Positions 40,895 through 52,653 of a stretch of DNA of 64,000 nucleotides are shown here, in pieces. This stretch comes from Sordaria brevicollis (lineage: Eukaryota; Ascomycota; Sordariomycetes; Sordariales; Sordariaceae). The notes under the pieces were generated by a model that ran no database searches, was not told the origin of the DNA, and was given only the letters and a program-made list of their open reading frames with translations. Position numbers and translations under genes: made by a program. Within the stretch, counting starts at the first letter, position 1; every line of letters starts with the position of its first letter. Location: contig JAUTDP010000011.1 of the NCBI GenBank assembly GCA_033439795.1, forward strand, positions 2,356,001 through 2,420,000. Direction: 5' to 3'.

Positions 40895-42310
40895 TCATAG
40901 CCAAAAGGTGAAGAAGAGCATAACACCGACCAAGCCAGCGCTCATACCCGTCAACTCCTTATTCATAGGAGCCGGGTTCTTGGTCGAAGTAGGCGACGCG
41001 CTTCCAGCAGGCTGCGAAACCTCGGCCTCCTCGGTGACAGTAGGCTTGGGCGCATTAGTAGTCAGAGTCTGGCCAAGGGTAGGCAGGGCAACGTTGCCGT
41101 TGATCAACCAGCCCTGAATACCCGAGGTCGGGCAAGCCCTGGTCGAAACGTGCTTGGGATCGTAATCGGACCTCTTGACACCGGTGGGCGTAATGGTAGC
41201 CCACTGGCTCTGGAGGTTGGTGAAGTCGGGCAGAACGGGGGTGGGGGTGCCGGCGCGGGTGAAACCGCCCTCGATGTTGGCGCCCGTGGCGGTCGGCTCC
41301 AGCTTGGGGCCGTACGAGATCAGGCCGTAGTGGTTCTCCTCCTCGATCCACTCGTAGATGAGCGCGCCGCTCCAATCATTGATCATCTCGGGGCCGAAAA
41401 TGGCGGGCTGGTCGCCGAACAGGCGGGGGCCGGGCACGTTGCAGCCGGTTTCCGAGAAGAAGATGGGAACGGGGAAGTCCTTGGCCATCCTTTGCAGGTT
41501 GGCGTAGCCGGACTCGGCATACTTGGTGGGGTCGCACCATTCGTACGAGTTAAGGGCGAAGAAGTCGACGTTCTCGGAGGAGTTGCCGCCGCAGGTGAGG
41601 TAGTCCTGGAGCATGGGACGCAGCTCGGCGATGTCGGCGGCGGAGTAACCGATGGGCACCTTGCGATAGCCCTTCTTGTCGCGGTAGGCCTTCATGTCGC
41701 GAGTGGCAGCCTTGATGTAGGGCGCGGCCTGAGACTGGTCGGCCTGAATAATAATCTCGTTGCCGACGAAAAAGCCCAGAACGTTGTCGTACTTGATAAA
41801 GGCATCCATAACCTCAGCGTACCTATCATGCTGAGTCTGATTCCACCAAGGGTCGTTCTGTATGCGTTGTCAGCATGATGCGCTCCCTTTTCAAGCACCA
41901 GATAAATACGTACGGGCAAAATGTAAGTGTCAAAGGTATCCAAATCGATCAAGGGATAGATACCGGCCTTGTCAAACACCTCCATGCAGCCATCATGGTC
42001 TGCTGAGGGATCAACATGGTAGACACGGATGGAGTTGGCGCCAAGCTTCTCCATGAGGGCGGCATCGCGCTTGCATTGCTCGGTGTCGATCAAGGGATCC
42101 GCAGGGGTGAGTTGGTAGGCGATTCCTGGGTCATTATTGTCAGCCAAGTTTCACCTGTGATTGGAGATTTTGGAGAGAGAAAAAAAAATTACCCTTGAGG
42201 AAGAATTGGTCGCCTTTGCTGGTGAAGAACTTATTTCCCACAGCTTCAATGGTGGGGAGCGCATGCGTGACGGCGGCGCCGACCACGGCGGATAGGATTG
42301 ATGCCTTCAT
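40895..42310 (-). CDS. GH72 beta-1,3-glucanosyltransferase, GPI-anchored (Gel/Gas family)
   Basis: Three exons, 42310-42193, 42125-41914 and 41857-40895, give 430 aa. Introns of 67 and 56 bp have GTAATT and GTACGT donors and CAG acceptors. Signal peptide: MKASILSAVVGAAVTHALP. The GH72 catalytic domain spans about residues 20-330, with FFLKGIAYQLTP, GANSIRVYHVDPSADHDGCM, the acid/base Glu of VGNE at residue 144 and the nucleophile Glu of FFSETGC at residue 246. After it comes a Ser/Thr/Pro linker and a C-terminal hydrophobic stretch (MSAGLVGVMLFFTFWL) for GPI attachment. There is no Cys-rich X8/CBM43 module, which groups it with Gel1/Gas5-type members. The enzyme cleaves and re-joins beta-1,3-glucan chains, elongating and branching wall glucan at the plasma-membrane outer face. 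Confidence 0.95.
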
Positions 42311-45300
42311 AATGGGTATGGCGTGCAAAAAGTTGCCCGTCCAAAAATATATCGACTGAAGGCCTAAACGATGGTTGAGGACGGAGAAGGGAGAGGTAAA
42401 GAATACTCTTCCTTTTTTTTTTTTTCTCCGTTCGCCGTGAGGGTTGAGTGAAGTGGAAGTGGCCGGGGTGGGTCCCAAACGATGAGAGCCGCAAACACTT
42501 CAAGTGTCGAAAATGGGCGGTTTCGTACTTCTTGGCGGGAAGTAAAATGAGGTGGTGGTTTCCTGGGGAAGGTTCGTCCCGTCTCTTGCCCGAAGTTCGA
42601 AGCTCAGCGGTTGCTCGACTCGCACTTGCCAAACTGAATTGGAAATTTGCGACAGCGAATGTGTGACCGATAAGTGGGAAGTCGTCCGATAACGAATGGG
42701 TCGAAACAGTGATTCCTTGTCGAGTCGTCTCCTCGTTGTCCAAGATCCAATCTCCCTACCACTTATAATCCAATGCGTTTTCCGTTTCCGTATTACTGTA
42801 ACGCACGACCGACCGAGTCTGTAACGAACTGACACCCGCGAACTGTGCTGATAATAAAACGACCGATCTGTGGGAGATGCACCCGAGAGCCCTTGGACAA
42901 GAGAAAGAAGGCCAAGCAAAAAGACAAGCAAAAAACGAGGGACGTCGTGAGTTTTAAGGATACGGAGAAAGGAAAAAATGGGGAACGGACGACGATGCGA
43001 CAAGGGCCAGGGAAGTGAGAAGAAGGGTCGTCGACCAAGAAGCAGGGAAAGGCGAACAAGGTTAACTGAGAAGGCTGGACGGCGGGGACCCACCCCCTAT
43101 GTACGTAGCATCAACCATCATCAACCATGGCACCTCGAAAGTATCTTTTTCCTCCTTGTGAAGCGATCACCACGCGAACAAGAGATCTGAAATACCAGGC
43201 CGCTTGACCAATCCCGTCCAATCCATATTCCTTCCAACATGCCGCTCTTCGCTAGTCCTTGATAGCGGACGGCCCAATAAACCGACCAACACGGACGGGA
43301 GACAAGTCGGCCGCCATCCATTTTCTTGGTTATCTTTTGCGCTTGTGGCTTCCCTAGTGACCAAGTATCGCCGCCCTCGCCGCTATCAGAAACAAAAAAG
43401 GATGGGTATTTGCCGGTTGAACCTTGGCAGAGTCAAAAGTGGCCGTTTTATTGACCCCCTGTCATTGGCAGGATGCGAGCAGCAACACGCCTTGAATCCG
43501 TGACAGACCTCTGCACAAGTGCAAAAGTGCAGACTGCTCTGCAGCAGCAGTGGAAGCACCGAAACCAGGCTGCACAAACCCACTGGCACCATGCAATGTC
43601 ACCCCGCTAGAAGCTGTGGGCCGACCCGAGTCCTGGTCTTTCTCCCATTGCTCCAATTGGCAGAAGATACAACAGGAAAAGGGGAAAAGGGAAAGATGCC
43701 GTGGCGGTGGACTTTGTGTGATGTTGCTGGACGGGAGGATGGGAATACAAACAGCATCCCATGCCAGTAGGGAAAAGACGCCTTGCCTGATAACGCCAAT
43801 GCCAACACCAGCGCCGCGAGACTGCCTGCTTGTGACGTTGAGGGTGGCAGTTCGCCGTTGGTTGTAAATGCGACATCTCGGCACACACAAATCCGCTGCC
43901 AACAATGACAACGGCGAACGAACACCACCCTGATCTCACTCAGCGCTACATATCATGCCCAAGTAGACCAAGAAACCCACGACGCCGGTCCTGCGACCCA
44001 GAGCGGATCAATATCCAAGGTTTTTGACTCAAGACCAGCGATGATCTCTGAATTTTCACAACAAAGAAAGGGACCTCGCAAGGGGGCCTTGGACGATGGA
44101 CGATGTGGTGCATTGTTGATCTTGACCGCACTGGGCAGGCAGTCCTGGCAGTGAGGAAGTTGCTGTTTCGAACAAAAGAAAAAGAAGAACCCCACGCCGG
44201 CGACGGTGCGGGCGAGAATCTCCACACCATCTCCCCAAATCCACAGTGGGATGGACTGCCTGTGGTTCGTCCGTCCCTGAATTTTTGCAGGGAAACCAGC
44301 TCCAAGAAGTCCAAAGGCCCGAGCTCCTCATGCTCCTCCCCGCCCCACCATGAGTGCAACGACCAACCACCGGCCTTTATTTTTCCATGCCATCCTTTTT
44401 TCTCCAATTCCCGTCTGAGTCTCCGTCTCCATCGTACACTTTTCCCTTTTGGCTTCTGGACTCTTTTCATTCATCCGGTGGCCGGCGCGGTCGGTCCCAG
44501 TTCCAATCCTAGCGAAACATGCCTCCTTTTTCTAGCATAGCAATGGAAACAAATTCTCCGCCAGATTGCGGTAGACCTCACCGACTGCGACTGGACTGGC
44601 GACTGCGGTGCATGCATGTCACCGGATTCGAAACGGGAGACTCGGTTTGCTCGGTCATTGCGATGCGCCCGTCACTGTCCTCTTCTGGGATAACGAACTG
44701 TCGTGCATCGTGACCGAAGCTTCATTTTGACACATTTCACAGTCCTTATCCGTTAATTGCACTTGCACTGCACATCCGTCGTCGTCCAGCGATATGAACG
44801 TCGGTAGTGGATATGCTGTGTTTTCTGTATGTGAACAGCCGCGATACACAACACCAAAAAAGTTACACGGCGTTTACCCCTTGGGTCTAGGCTCTCGAGG
44901 CCTGCGATTGAGCAAACGTTTGGAAAAGATGCCATTGCCGCCTACTGAGGAAGACTGGCACTACATTTGTTTTTGAGGAGCGTGAAACGAAGATGTTTCG
45001 TTTCGTCTATCGACCCGGGAATGGAAACACAACATCGACTCCTCAACCCTTTTCGTTTGCTCAACCACCTTACCGCCAGCACTCACCTCAAAGCTCAAAC
45101 AGTCAAACCCGCCTCCTCCTCCCTTGCCGCTTAAATCGCCTGGCTACCGCCATCCAAACGACCCAACACAAGGATCACAAGGATGATGGTAAAATGCAAG
45201 CGAAGCTTTTCTAGCCAGAAGCGAAAAGCGTTTCGAAATGGAATGCTTGCTTCTTGCAATGCCCAGAAAGCCTAGAAGCGTTCCTCGAAGTTCTCCGTCG

Positions 45301-46689
45301 TTGAAACAACAACGCCGCGGCGCTATCCAGGATTTGTATTTAACCGAACCGTAGCGAGCAGAGAGCGATGACGTCCTGTTTCTCTAAAGTTCGGTAGAGG
45401 TTCAGAAAGTAAAATGTAACGCCAAAACCAACTGCAACGAAACGACATTACTGCTCACCTCCTTCGGTTATAAGCAGCCGGACTTGAGAATGTTGATTCC
45501 TTTCTTGGAAGTGATGTTGAAACGGGATGGACGTCATGCTACATGGTTTAGGACTGTTGCCTGGTTGTCGTCGTCACGTCATTTTACAGAAAATGCTCCT
45601 AATCACGGGGAAACAGTCGGCTTCCGTACGGCATTTCTTGTAGAAGATAACCTCACCTTGTGACAACTTCCATCGTCAATCGTTTGAACTTACAAAATGC
45701 CAGAACAGTAATCGCAGGCTACGTGCAGTACATCGCTCCCCTACGCAGTTGCAGACTTGCATCATGCCATGTCAAGTTGCCTTGCCGCTTGGAAGCCTAG
45801 GTACACAGCACCGCGGCGTACCTTGCCGCAGCACCGACATGGAGGAGTTCGGATGGATGCACTGACGGATCTGGGATCAACCAACATCACGGACAGCGAT
45901 CGGATGGGTGTCCGTCCGCTTTTTTCGTTCGCTCTAGGAGTGCAATGTCGAACAAAAACGGGAATGGTGGGCCGTTGTACAACATCATGGATTAGATGAG
46001 GAATTAACAATTCCCGGTGGTGATCGTTTTGCTAGCCGCCAGCCAACTAGCCGTGATAGTCGCACCAGCCTCCAATTCTGGATTCGTCACTCTGATGTTG
46101 ATGTCCACGAATGATGCGTCGACAGATGTTTATACTGGTTTAACGCAGGATGCTAAATAGTCAGTAGGGGCCTCATTGCCTTTATCCGGGAACCTGGTGT
46201 CTAAATGGCCAATTGAATACGAATTCGTGCATTTATTTATGCCAATAACCCAGTTTCTCTTTCTGCTGATGTGCATGAGATACGCGTTGCCAGTTGAGGT
46301 CTCTGATCTGATTCGTTACAGGAGCGGGAAGTCGATCCGAATGGAGTGATGAACGTGGGGGATGAGGCTGCGAAGGCTGGATGTGGCTCGCGTATATGCA
46401 GCAGATCAAATGTGTCTGTTTCAGAGCTGAATGGCTGACGATGACTGAGAGATAAGATCTGCCTACCAGTAGCATCTTGATATTTTTAACCTGAAAAAAT
46501 GTTGTTCTTGGATATCTGATCAGACACACCAGTTACCGCGAATGAACATGAAGCACGACGAAGCAGTTTAATGCACAAAATGCGGTTCATCATCTTACTA
46601 CCAGATCTGGCTCATTATAACAGCATTACAATTACCAACCCCATTCTCTCTTCTATCGAATATCTATCCCCATCATTTTCCCAACTACG
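42311..46689. other. Long gene-poor interval upstream of the GH72 gene
   Basis: About 4.4 kb. The first kilobase is probably promoter and leader for the GH72 gene. Overlapping short frames on both strands (for example 42500-43093 minus, 43946-44470 minus) have no motif, and I saw no splice-linked exon chain. Composition is ordinary, not RIP-like. A large regulatory region or a non-coding RNA gene is possible but not shown. Confidence 0.35.
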
Positions 46690-49683
46690 CTATTGCATCG
46701 TCAAACTCCCAGCAGTAGAAAATCCAAATAACCCCGTCCCCGAGCTTGTACTTCCAAGTCTTCCCCTCCACGACCTCGTCAAGCTTGAGCTCGTCACGCT
46801 CGCCTGGGAAGTTATAGATTGACTCCTCCTCCGATAATTAGGACTAGCACCAAGACCGCCTCCAATGCGAGGACTTTCCGTGTTTTTGCTAGTGGTTTTG
46901 TCCGGCTTTCTCTTCAATTTGCCTGCGAGTTTCGAGGTTGTTGAGCTCTGCTGGATGACGGCTGTTGCAGGAGCAGGAGGAGATGCGACAACAGGGGCAG
47001 AAACAGAAGCTGCTATGGGAGAGCGATGGTTCGAAGTACCGTCGGTTCCATGATCGCTGGCGCTGCCGTTGCCGCCGTAAAGGATTCTCCTCCAGATTGT
47101 CTGCCCTGGTTCTCCGTTACCATTCCCATTCCCGGTTTCATGTGTATGTGCATGTCCGTCATGCTGATGATGATCGCCTCCTCTTGTCCTTGAACTACAC
47201 CGACTCCGGTCCCGGTCCCTGTTCCTGCTTTGAGCGCGGTTAGTACTCTGACTTCTCGGAGCACTCGCACCTCTACAGGTAGAGTAACTTGTGCGCGGCT
47301 GGTACTGCTGGTGCTGTAGCTGCTGATGACTCTTAATAATCGTGGAAGCGGCGGAATTAGTGGTAGGAGTAGCAGTTCTAGGCCTCATAGCCAATGAAGC
47401 CGTCGCAAGGGACGTGGATGAAGGCATAGCTCGTAGCTGTTTCGGACCACTTGCTCGGCTGCTGGTTCTTCGTTGTCCCGGCTGGCCGTGGTCATAGTTG
47501 CTATTTCCATGGCTTCGACCTCCCAGTGTGCTGAAGAAGCCGTTCGGAAACCCCAAAGAGGCAGAAGACGCGGACGAGCGGGACGATGTGGAATGTGACC
47601 ACCGGGAGGCGGACGCGGAGACAGCAGAGATGGAGAAGGACCGGGACCATAAGCCTGCAGGGACGGGTGTAGAAGCTGATGCTGAGTTCGTCGAAACAGC
47701 ACTGTTGCTTCTCATCCTGCTGCCGCCGTACATACTCGGTGTCGGTGTTGTCTGCTTTGGAGTTCTCGACGGCGAAGGGGGTTTGATTGTCAATCGACCC
47801 AGAGGCGACGGGCCGTACTCATGCACACAATGCGGCTCCTCAATCCCGCATCCCTCTCTCAACGCCAGGTACGTGCCCGCTTGCACTTCCAGCGCTGTCT
47901 TCCGTTGCGTGGGGTCGGGGTTCAGCATCCCTTCGACCACTTTGACCATCATGTCTATGCCTTCTAGAGAATCCTTCTTTTCGCCGTACCCGTGGTGGCA
48001 ACCGCCTTCTTCACTGCTGCTGTTCCCGCTTGTTCCATGTCCATGTCCCAGATGCAGGCCCAAGCCACTGAGGTGTAACTTGCTGCCTATCCCACCAAAG
48101 GTACTATGCTTCTTCTTTTTGGAGGCGGCAACCTTTGTTTCTGCCTGTGTTACCAACTCTGTCATCCAACTTTTGACCTGATCCAGGTTTCGATGGTAGC
48201 TCGAGTCCGGTAACGCTCCCCCTCTCCCAGGGGTCTTGTGCTTGGGGTTGGCCGCACGGTGGGCGGCAAAGGCGCGAGTGCCATGGTGTTTCTTGAAGAC
48301 CAGAAAAGACAGAATGTCGAGGATAATACAGGACAGGACAAAGACGTCTGCTGCTTGAAGAACTTGGAGGTGGTGGGTTTGTGAAGACGTGGGAGAGGAG
48401 GGGGAAGGAAGATGGTAATTCGGGCATGGGGAGGGATGGTGGAACGGCCATGGAGGTGATGCAGGGCGTGAGACGGAAGCAGAGGTGGAAGGACGGGCCT
48501 CAAAGCTAGTTGCTGTGTTTTTCCGACTCACCAGTGACATGCTTGTGGTCGTGGAAGATGATGTGGGTCGGTAATATCGGGCCAGCTCGGGCGCCGCGTA
48601 GTCGTATGCTTCCTTGTCAAAGTTCTGCGTCTGTCCCTTTTCTATGACTGGTCCAGACCCTAATGTAGGACTGGCTCTAGTGTGGAAGTCCGCCAGCACA
48701 GGCAGGTCGTTGTGTTCTGCAAGAAAGATATTGCTCGGTCGAATGGCTCCGTGTGCCAATCCCTTACTGTGAAGCCAACAAACGGTATCGACTAGACAGT
48801 GAATCCATTCCATGATAAGCCGTCTCTGCTGTCCCTTTTCGAGGTATTTGACAGAGGCTGGAAGGTTTCCGGTCGTCAAGATTGACTTGAAGGTGTGTTC
48901 CGTTGTAGCGGGTGTGAAAAGCATGTAGCCATTTCCGCGATGCGTGTAAGATGCAAAGTAGCGGGCCAAGTGCTCGTTCTGTAGGTTCAGGGACTTTATC
49001 GCCACAACCTCACGGAGGAATTCTTCCCTAGTCATCGTCGGGGTGTATCCCGCCGTCCCTCCTTGTCCATCTGGTTGTTGTTCTTTCGAGCCGAAAAGTG
49101 GTATGCGTCGTCGAGTGAACACCATCCCAGGTGGCTGGTCGGGAAGCGCGACCCTATCCTCCAAAGCCATCGGCCTTTCACTAGCATTCCCCCCTTGCCC
49201 GAGGCCAAACCCAGAAGCATGGTCCGTAACCACTTGCTGGACGTGTTGAAGGCTGCCCTTTCTAATTCCCATTCCATGACTCTCTGGGCTGCTGGATCTC
49301 GGAATCACCACGATCGGAACCGCTTCTTCCTCGCCAAGCTCTACACAACTTCCTTCATTGATGTCTCTTAGAAGATACTGCCACTGCCTCTCGTAGAACT
49401 TGTTCTCCAGATGTTCATCTCTTCCTCCGAACACCGCAGTCAAGGGTACCTCCGCCAGCCGTTCCCTCGTAAAGGGCAGTTGTAGATCATCCCACCCCTC
49501 GTCGAGAAAGCTGAACACCTGCGATGGAACACCGATGTCAAGCAGGATGAGAAAAATTCGGCGGGCTCGTAGCTTGATGCTCTTCCAGTAGTCGTTAGCG
49601 CGTGAATGGTGTTGGGGGGCGAGGTGTGAGATGAGGAAATCGAAAGTGACGGTGCGGCTGATTGCACGTTCGGTGTAAAACAT
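46690..49683 (-). CDS. Large pseudokinase-like protein, 997 aa
   Basis: A single exon. Residues 1-130 are a conserved-looking helical region (WKSIKLRARRIFLILLDIGV, then SFLDEGWDDLQLPFTRERLA). A protein-kinase fold follows at about 185-610. It has an alpha-C-like FLREVVAIKSLNLQNEHLAR, the catalytic-loop equivalent HGAIRPSN (residues 311-318, where an active kinase has H-R-D-x-K-P-x-N), DFH in place of DFG (332-334), and a preserved APE (YAAPELARY). A glycine-rich loop and the beta-3 VAIK lysine are not evident. With the catalytic Asp replaced by Ala, phosphotransfer is unlikely; a scaffold or signalling role is inferred. A disordered loop interrupts the C-lobe, and residues about 650-990 are Ser/Arg-rich and disordered, ending FSTAGSLTMQ. 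Partner unknown. Confidence 0.8.
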   Translation of the reverse strand: MFYTERAISRTVTFDFLISHLAPQHHSRANDYWKSIKLRARRIFLILLDIGVPSQVFSFLDEGWDDLQLPFTRERLAEVPLTAVFGGRDEHLENKFYERQWQYLLRDINEGSCVELGEEEAVPIVVIPRSSSPESHGMGIRKGSLQHVQQVVTDHASGFGLGQGGNASERPMALEDRVALPDQPPGMVFTRRRIPLFGSKEQQPDGQGGTAGYTPTMTREEFLREVVAIKSLNLQNEHLARYFASYTHRGNGYMLFTPATTEHTFKSILTTGNLPASVKYLEKGQQRRLIMEWIHCLVDTVCWLHSKGLAHGAIRPSNIFLAEHNDLPVLADFHTRASPTLGSGPVIEKGQTQNFDKEAYDYAAPELARYYRPTSSSTTTSMSLVSRKNTATSFEARPSTSASVSRPASPPWPFHHPSPCPNYHLPSPSSPTSSQTHHLQVLQAADVFVLSCIILDILSFLVFKKHHGTRAFAAHRAANPKHKTPGRGGALPDSSYHRNLDQVKSWMTELVTQAETKVAASKKKKHSTFGGIGSKLHLSGLGLHLGHGHGTSGNSSSEEGGCHHGYGEKKDSLEGIDMMVKVVEGMLNPDPTQRKTALEVQAGTYLALREGCGIEEPHCVHEYGPSPLGRLTIKPPSPSRTPKQTTPTPSMYGGSRMRSNSAVSTNSASASTPVPAGLWSRSFSISAVSASASRWSHSTSSRSSASSASLGFPNGFFSTLGGRSHGNSNYDHGQPGQRRTSSRASGPKQLRAMPSSTSLATASLAMRPRTATPTTNSAASTIIKSHQQLQHQQYQPRTSYSTCRGASAPRSQSTNRAQSRNRDRDRSRCSSRTRGGDHHQHDGHAHTHETGNGNGNGEPGQTIWRRILYGGNGSASDHGTDGTSNHRSPIAASVSAPVVASPPAPATAVIQQSSTTSKLAGKLKRKPDKTTSKNTESPRIGGGLGASPNYRRRSQSITSQASVTSSSLTRSWRGRLGSTSSGTGLFGFSTAGSLTMQ

Positions 49684-52653
49684 TGTTCGGTGTCGAAGAG
49701 TGTTGATGTTGAGGCGATGTCGAAGCTCGATCAGCTTGGGCCTAATATGTGATTGATATTGTGCACATGCTTCTCCGTTCTGTCAGAGATGGATAGCAAC
49801 GCATGTGCTGTGAAGGGCGCGAAGAAAGCAGAATCTGGGTAGAATTTGCGTCGTTAACGAGGAGTGAAGATGGGCAACATGGGCACACACTTGTGTATCA
49901 TGATCCTTTTTGTGAGTGAAGATGTCCATCATACAACGCAGCCCCTACATCCCTTGACATTCGTCCACATGTTTTGAAGTGGGAAACAGGTGCTTCTTGG
50001 ACCACTCCCGACCACCAAGAACTGCTTATCATGGCATGAGTAGCTAGGTAGCTGCCAAACAACCGATCCATATCCAGCTGAATGGTCAGAGTTGAGGCCC
50101 AGAAAGTGACAAAGGGACTCTGTCTTTGGAACGGAAACAAGGGGCTGGAGAGCAAGCAGACGGAAACACCCTGAAGTATAAAAGATGTGACAATCTCGGG
50201 CATTGTAGGGGTGCATGTTGAGCCGTCTTTGTGGATGAGCCGTCAGGTAATGGAATGTTGAGTTACCCTTGAGAGGACATGCCTGTGAAGGGAAACAGAC
50301 AACGGGGGAGAGAAAGAAGATGCGGTTCGGTGGTAACCACTTGGTTGGATAGGTAGCTGGCGGTCTCGTTGTCAATCAGTCGGTATCAGTAATCATAAAC
50401 AGGACTATGGGAAAACGATAACCCTTTGTACTTTGTGCAATCCGATAGCAGTCCTCTTCCGTCATGGTGCGACACAGATATCGTGAACGGGAAAGCATGG
50501 CTTGGTGAGCTAGCCAGCAGCCACTTGTTTGACTCCCGTCATGGCGCTTTAGGAAGACAGTGCTGAATGCATCATTGTCTGTTTTGAATTCCGATAGATC
50601 GGCCACCACCTTGCACCTTTATTTGCGTCTTGGGCGGTGAGGGTGAGGTCTCGACACCGGACATGTCCGGCCATTTCCGATCCAAAGATCAAGCTCGATT
50701 CCATGTCGGATATAGAGTATATGGTAAGCATCAAGGTGTTCCCAGAAGGATGGGTTGTGTAAAATAAATCGTCGGTACAGTGGGACAGCAAGATGACAAA
50801 ATGATGAAAAGGAGAGAGTTGGACGAAGTCATAGGAGTGTCGAACAAACACAATTCAGCAACACCAGAAACGCCAAGACATTGACCACGGCAGCAGGGCT
50901 TGGCACCACTGCAGTGATCATGCCAAGCTTTCCAGGGCAGCTGCCGCTAAAAACGTAGGGGATGTACACTCCAATACTGGTTTGTTTGTTAGCTCGGGAC
51001 CTCAAGTCGTCTCTAATAGGCATTTGGATGTTCAACCAACCCATTTCGTTCAAATATTGAGGTATATTTTATTTTTAAGAACGTCTCTTATAAAATTCTA
51101 AATGACTTTTCAAATTTATTAAACACCATCATAAAAAGCGATTAGGTATATTATCTTATCCTACTAAGGTTTTGTATGAGCCTGGACGTCTTGTATAGGT
51201 AGTATAGAAGTACTCCGCTAATAATTAAACTAGCATTGGAGTGTACAAGTAAGACCTGCCGGCCGGCCCGCCTGTTCCCTTGATGCACGCACTTTATATC
51301 GTCCCATAATCCCATTTTGGCTTCAGATTTCAACGTCACTTCCTCCTTCCACTTTATTAGCGGCATTCTTGTTTCAACTCAGGCTCCTTCCAGGAAATAT
51401 TTGTAGCACGAGTTGCACCTTCCCCTTATCATTTTTGGAGGATAAAAGTGGAAAGGACGAGCACACGTCAACTTATAGGTAACGGCTTATGTTAAGCGCT
51501 CCGAAGGTCCCGGTCTCCCTCCTTGAGGTAACCAACCACCTGGCAGTGTTAGGGTTGAAGCACGGCAGATCCGAAGGTGGCCGACCGGGGCGCTGTAACG
51601 ACCATATAAACCACTTGAAGGTTCCGAACCACCACAAGCTTCGGAAACTTGTTGTACCCTTTTGTCGGGGGACACGGTCAGGCTAGTGTAGTGGTCTGTC
51701 GCCGCCGTGACAACCAGTATGACCGCGGCTGTGACGTATTCATGAGAGACGCCGCCCGGCATCATTACCACGGACTTCGAAAGCAGTAGGAGGCAGAGCC
51801 AGGTAAGATGTAGGATGGGGATGGGAGGAATGAGGTCCTTATATACTCAAGTAAGGTGGGATGGCAAGAGGTTCCCAGAGCCTCAACCGGTCCTCCGGTA
51901 ACTAGTCCGGCCATGCCGTGACGCATGGCTGAGGGAAGAGACGTGAAGACCCGACGTCTGTTGCGTAAAGAGAGACCGTCCTGCATTTATCTCCGTCTCA
52001 CGCAAACATCTTTTACTCGAGACTCTAGACATGACCGAGTTACTATTAGAGCAACTAAACCGTATCACTTAGATATTATGGGAACGTGCGTTGGATTTAT
52101 ATCTTCTTTTATTCATCCGCTCAAAGTCCATCGGGACCTCTTCGCTATCATCCAATTACTACATTACTTAATCCGCCTTTCTTATCCTATTCTTCTTAAT
52201 CCCATCTATCCTACCATTCATCCTCCTCCCATCTTCCTTTCTTTCATCCTTATCCTCCCCTTCTCTGCTCTAATCCCCTCTCTAAATGCTTCGTATGTGT
52301 ATGGGTATAGGTATCATAGTCTCGCTTTGTTTCCAAACCGAAAGCCAGCCCAGAAAAGAACAAAATAACCTAACAAGAAGGGTAGAAACTAAAAAAAAAA
52401 AGATGAAACGCCGTTGCTCGTTAAAAATCAAATCAAGTCAATGATGCAAAAAAAACCACGATGCTTTTTTGTTGTCCCCAGACTATATCATCTCTTGTCT
52501 TCATAAGACCATTGTATGTTCGTGATTGGTGTTTGTTTTGTTGTGTAAGGAAGCTGTCCTCATAAGACAGTTCTCGCTTTTATGTGAGTGTTGTGGTGTC
52601 CTCATGAGACTCCCTGTTTTTCTGTGTTTTCATGGCTAACATCCAACTACCGC
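49684..52653. other. Gene-poor interval upstream of the pseudokinase gene
   Basis: About 3 kb with no supported gene. It includes a clearly AT-rich patch at 51060-51240, described separately. The part next to 52653 is the probable 3' UTR of the MFS gene and holds A-runs at about 52390-52455. Confidence 0.35.
51060..51240. other. Short AT-rich patch, possible small RIP relic
   Basis: Sequence such as tatattttatttttaagaac and ttaggtatattatcttatcc stands out from the surroundings in its A/T and TpA content. It is too short to identify a source element, and no LTR or terminal repeat is visible. It could equally be an AT-rich spacer. Confidence 0.25.
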
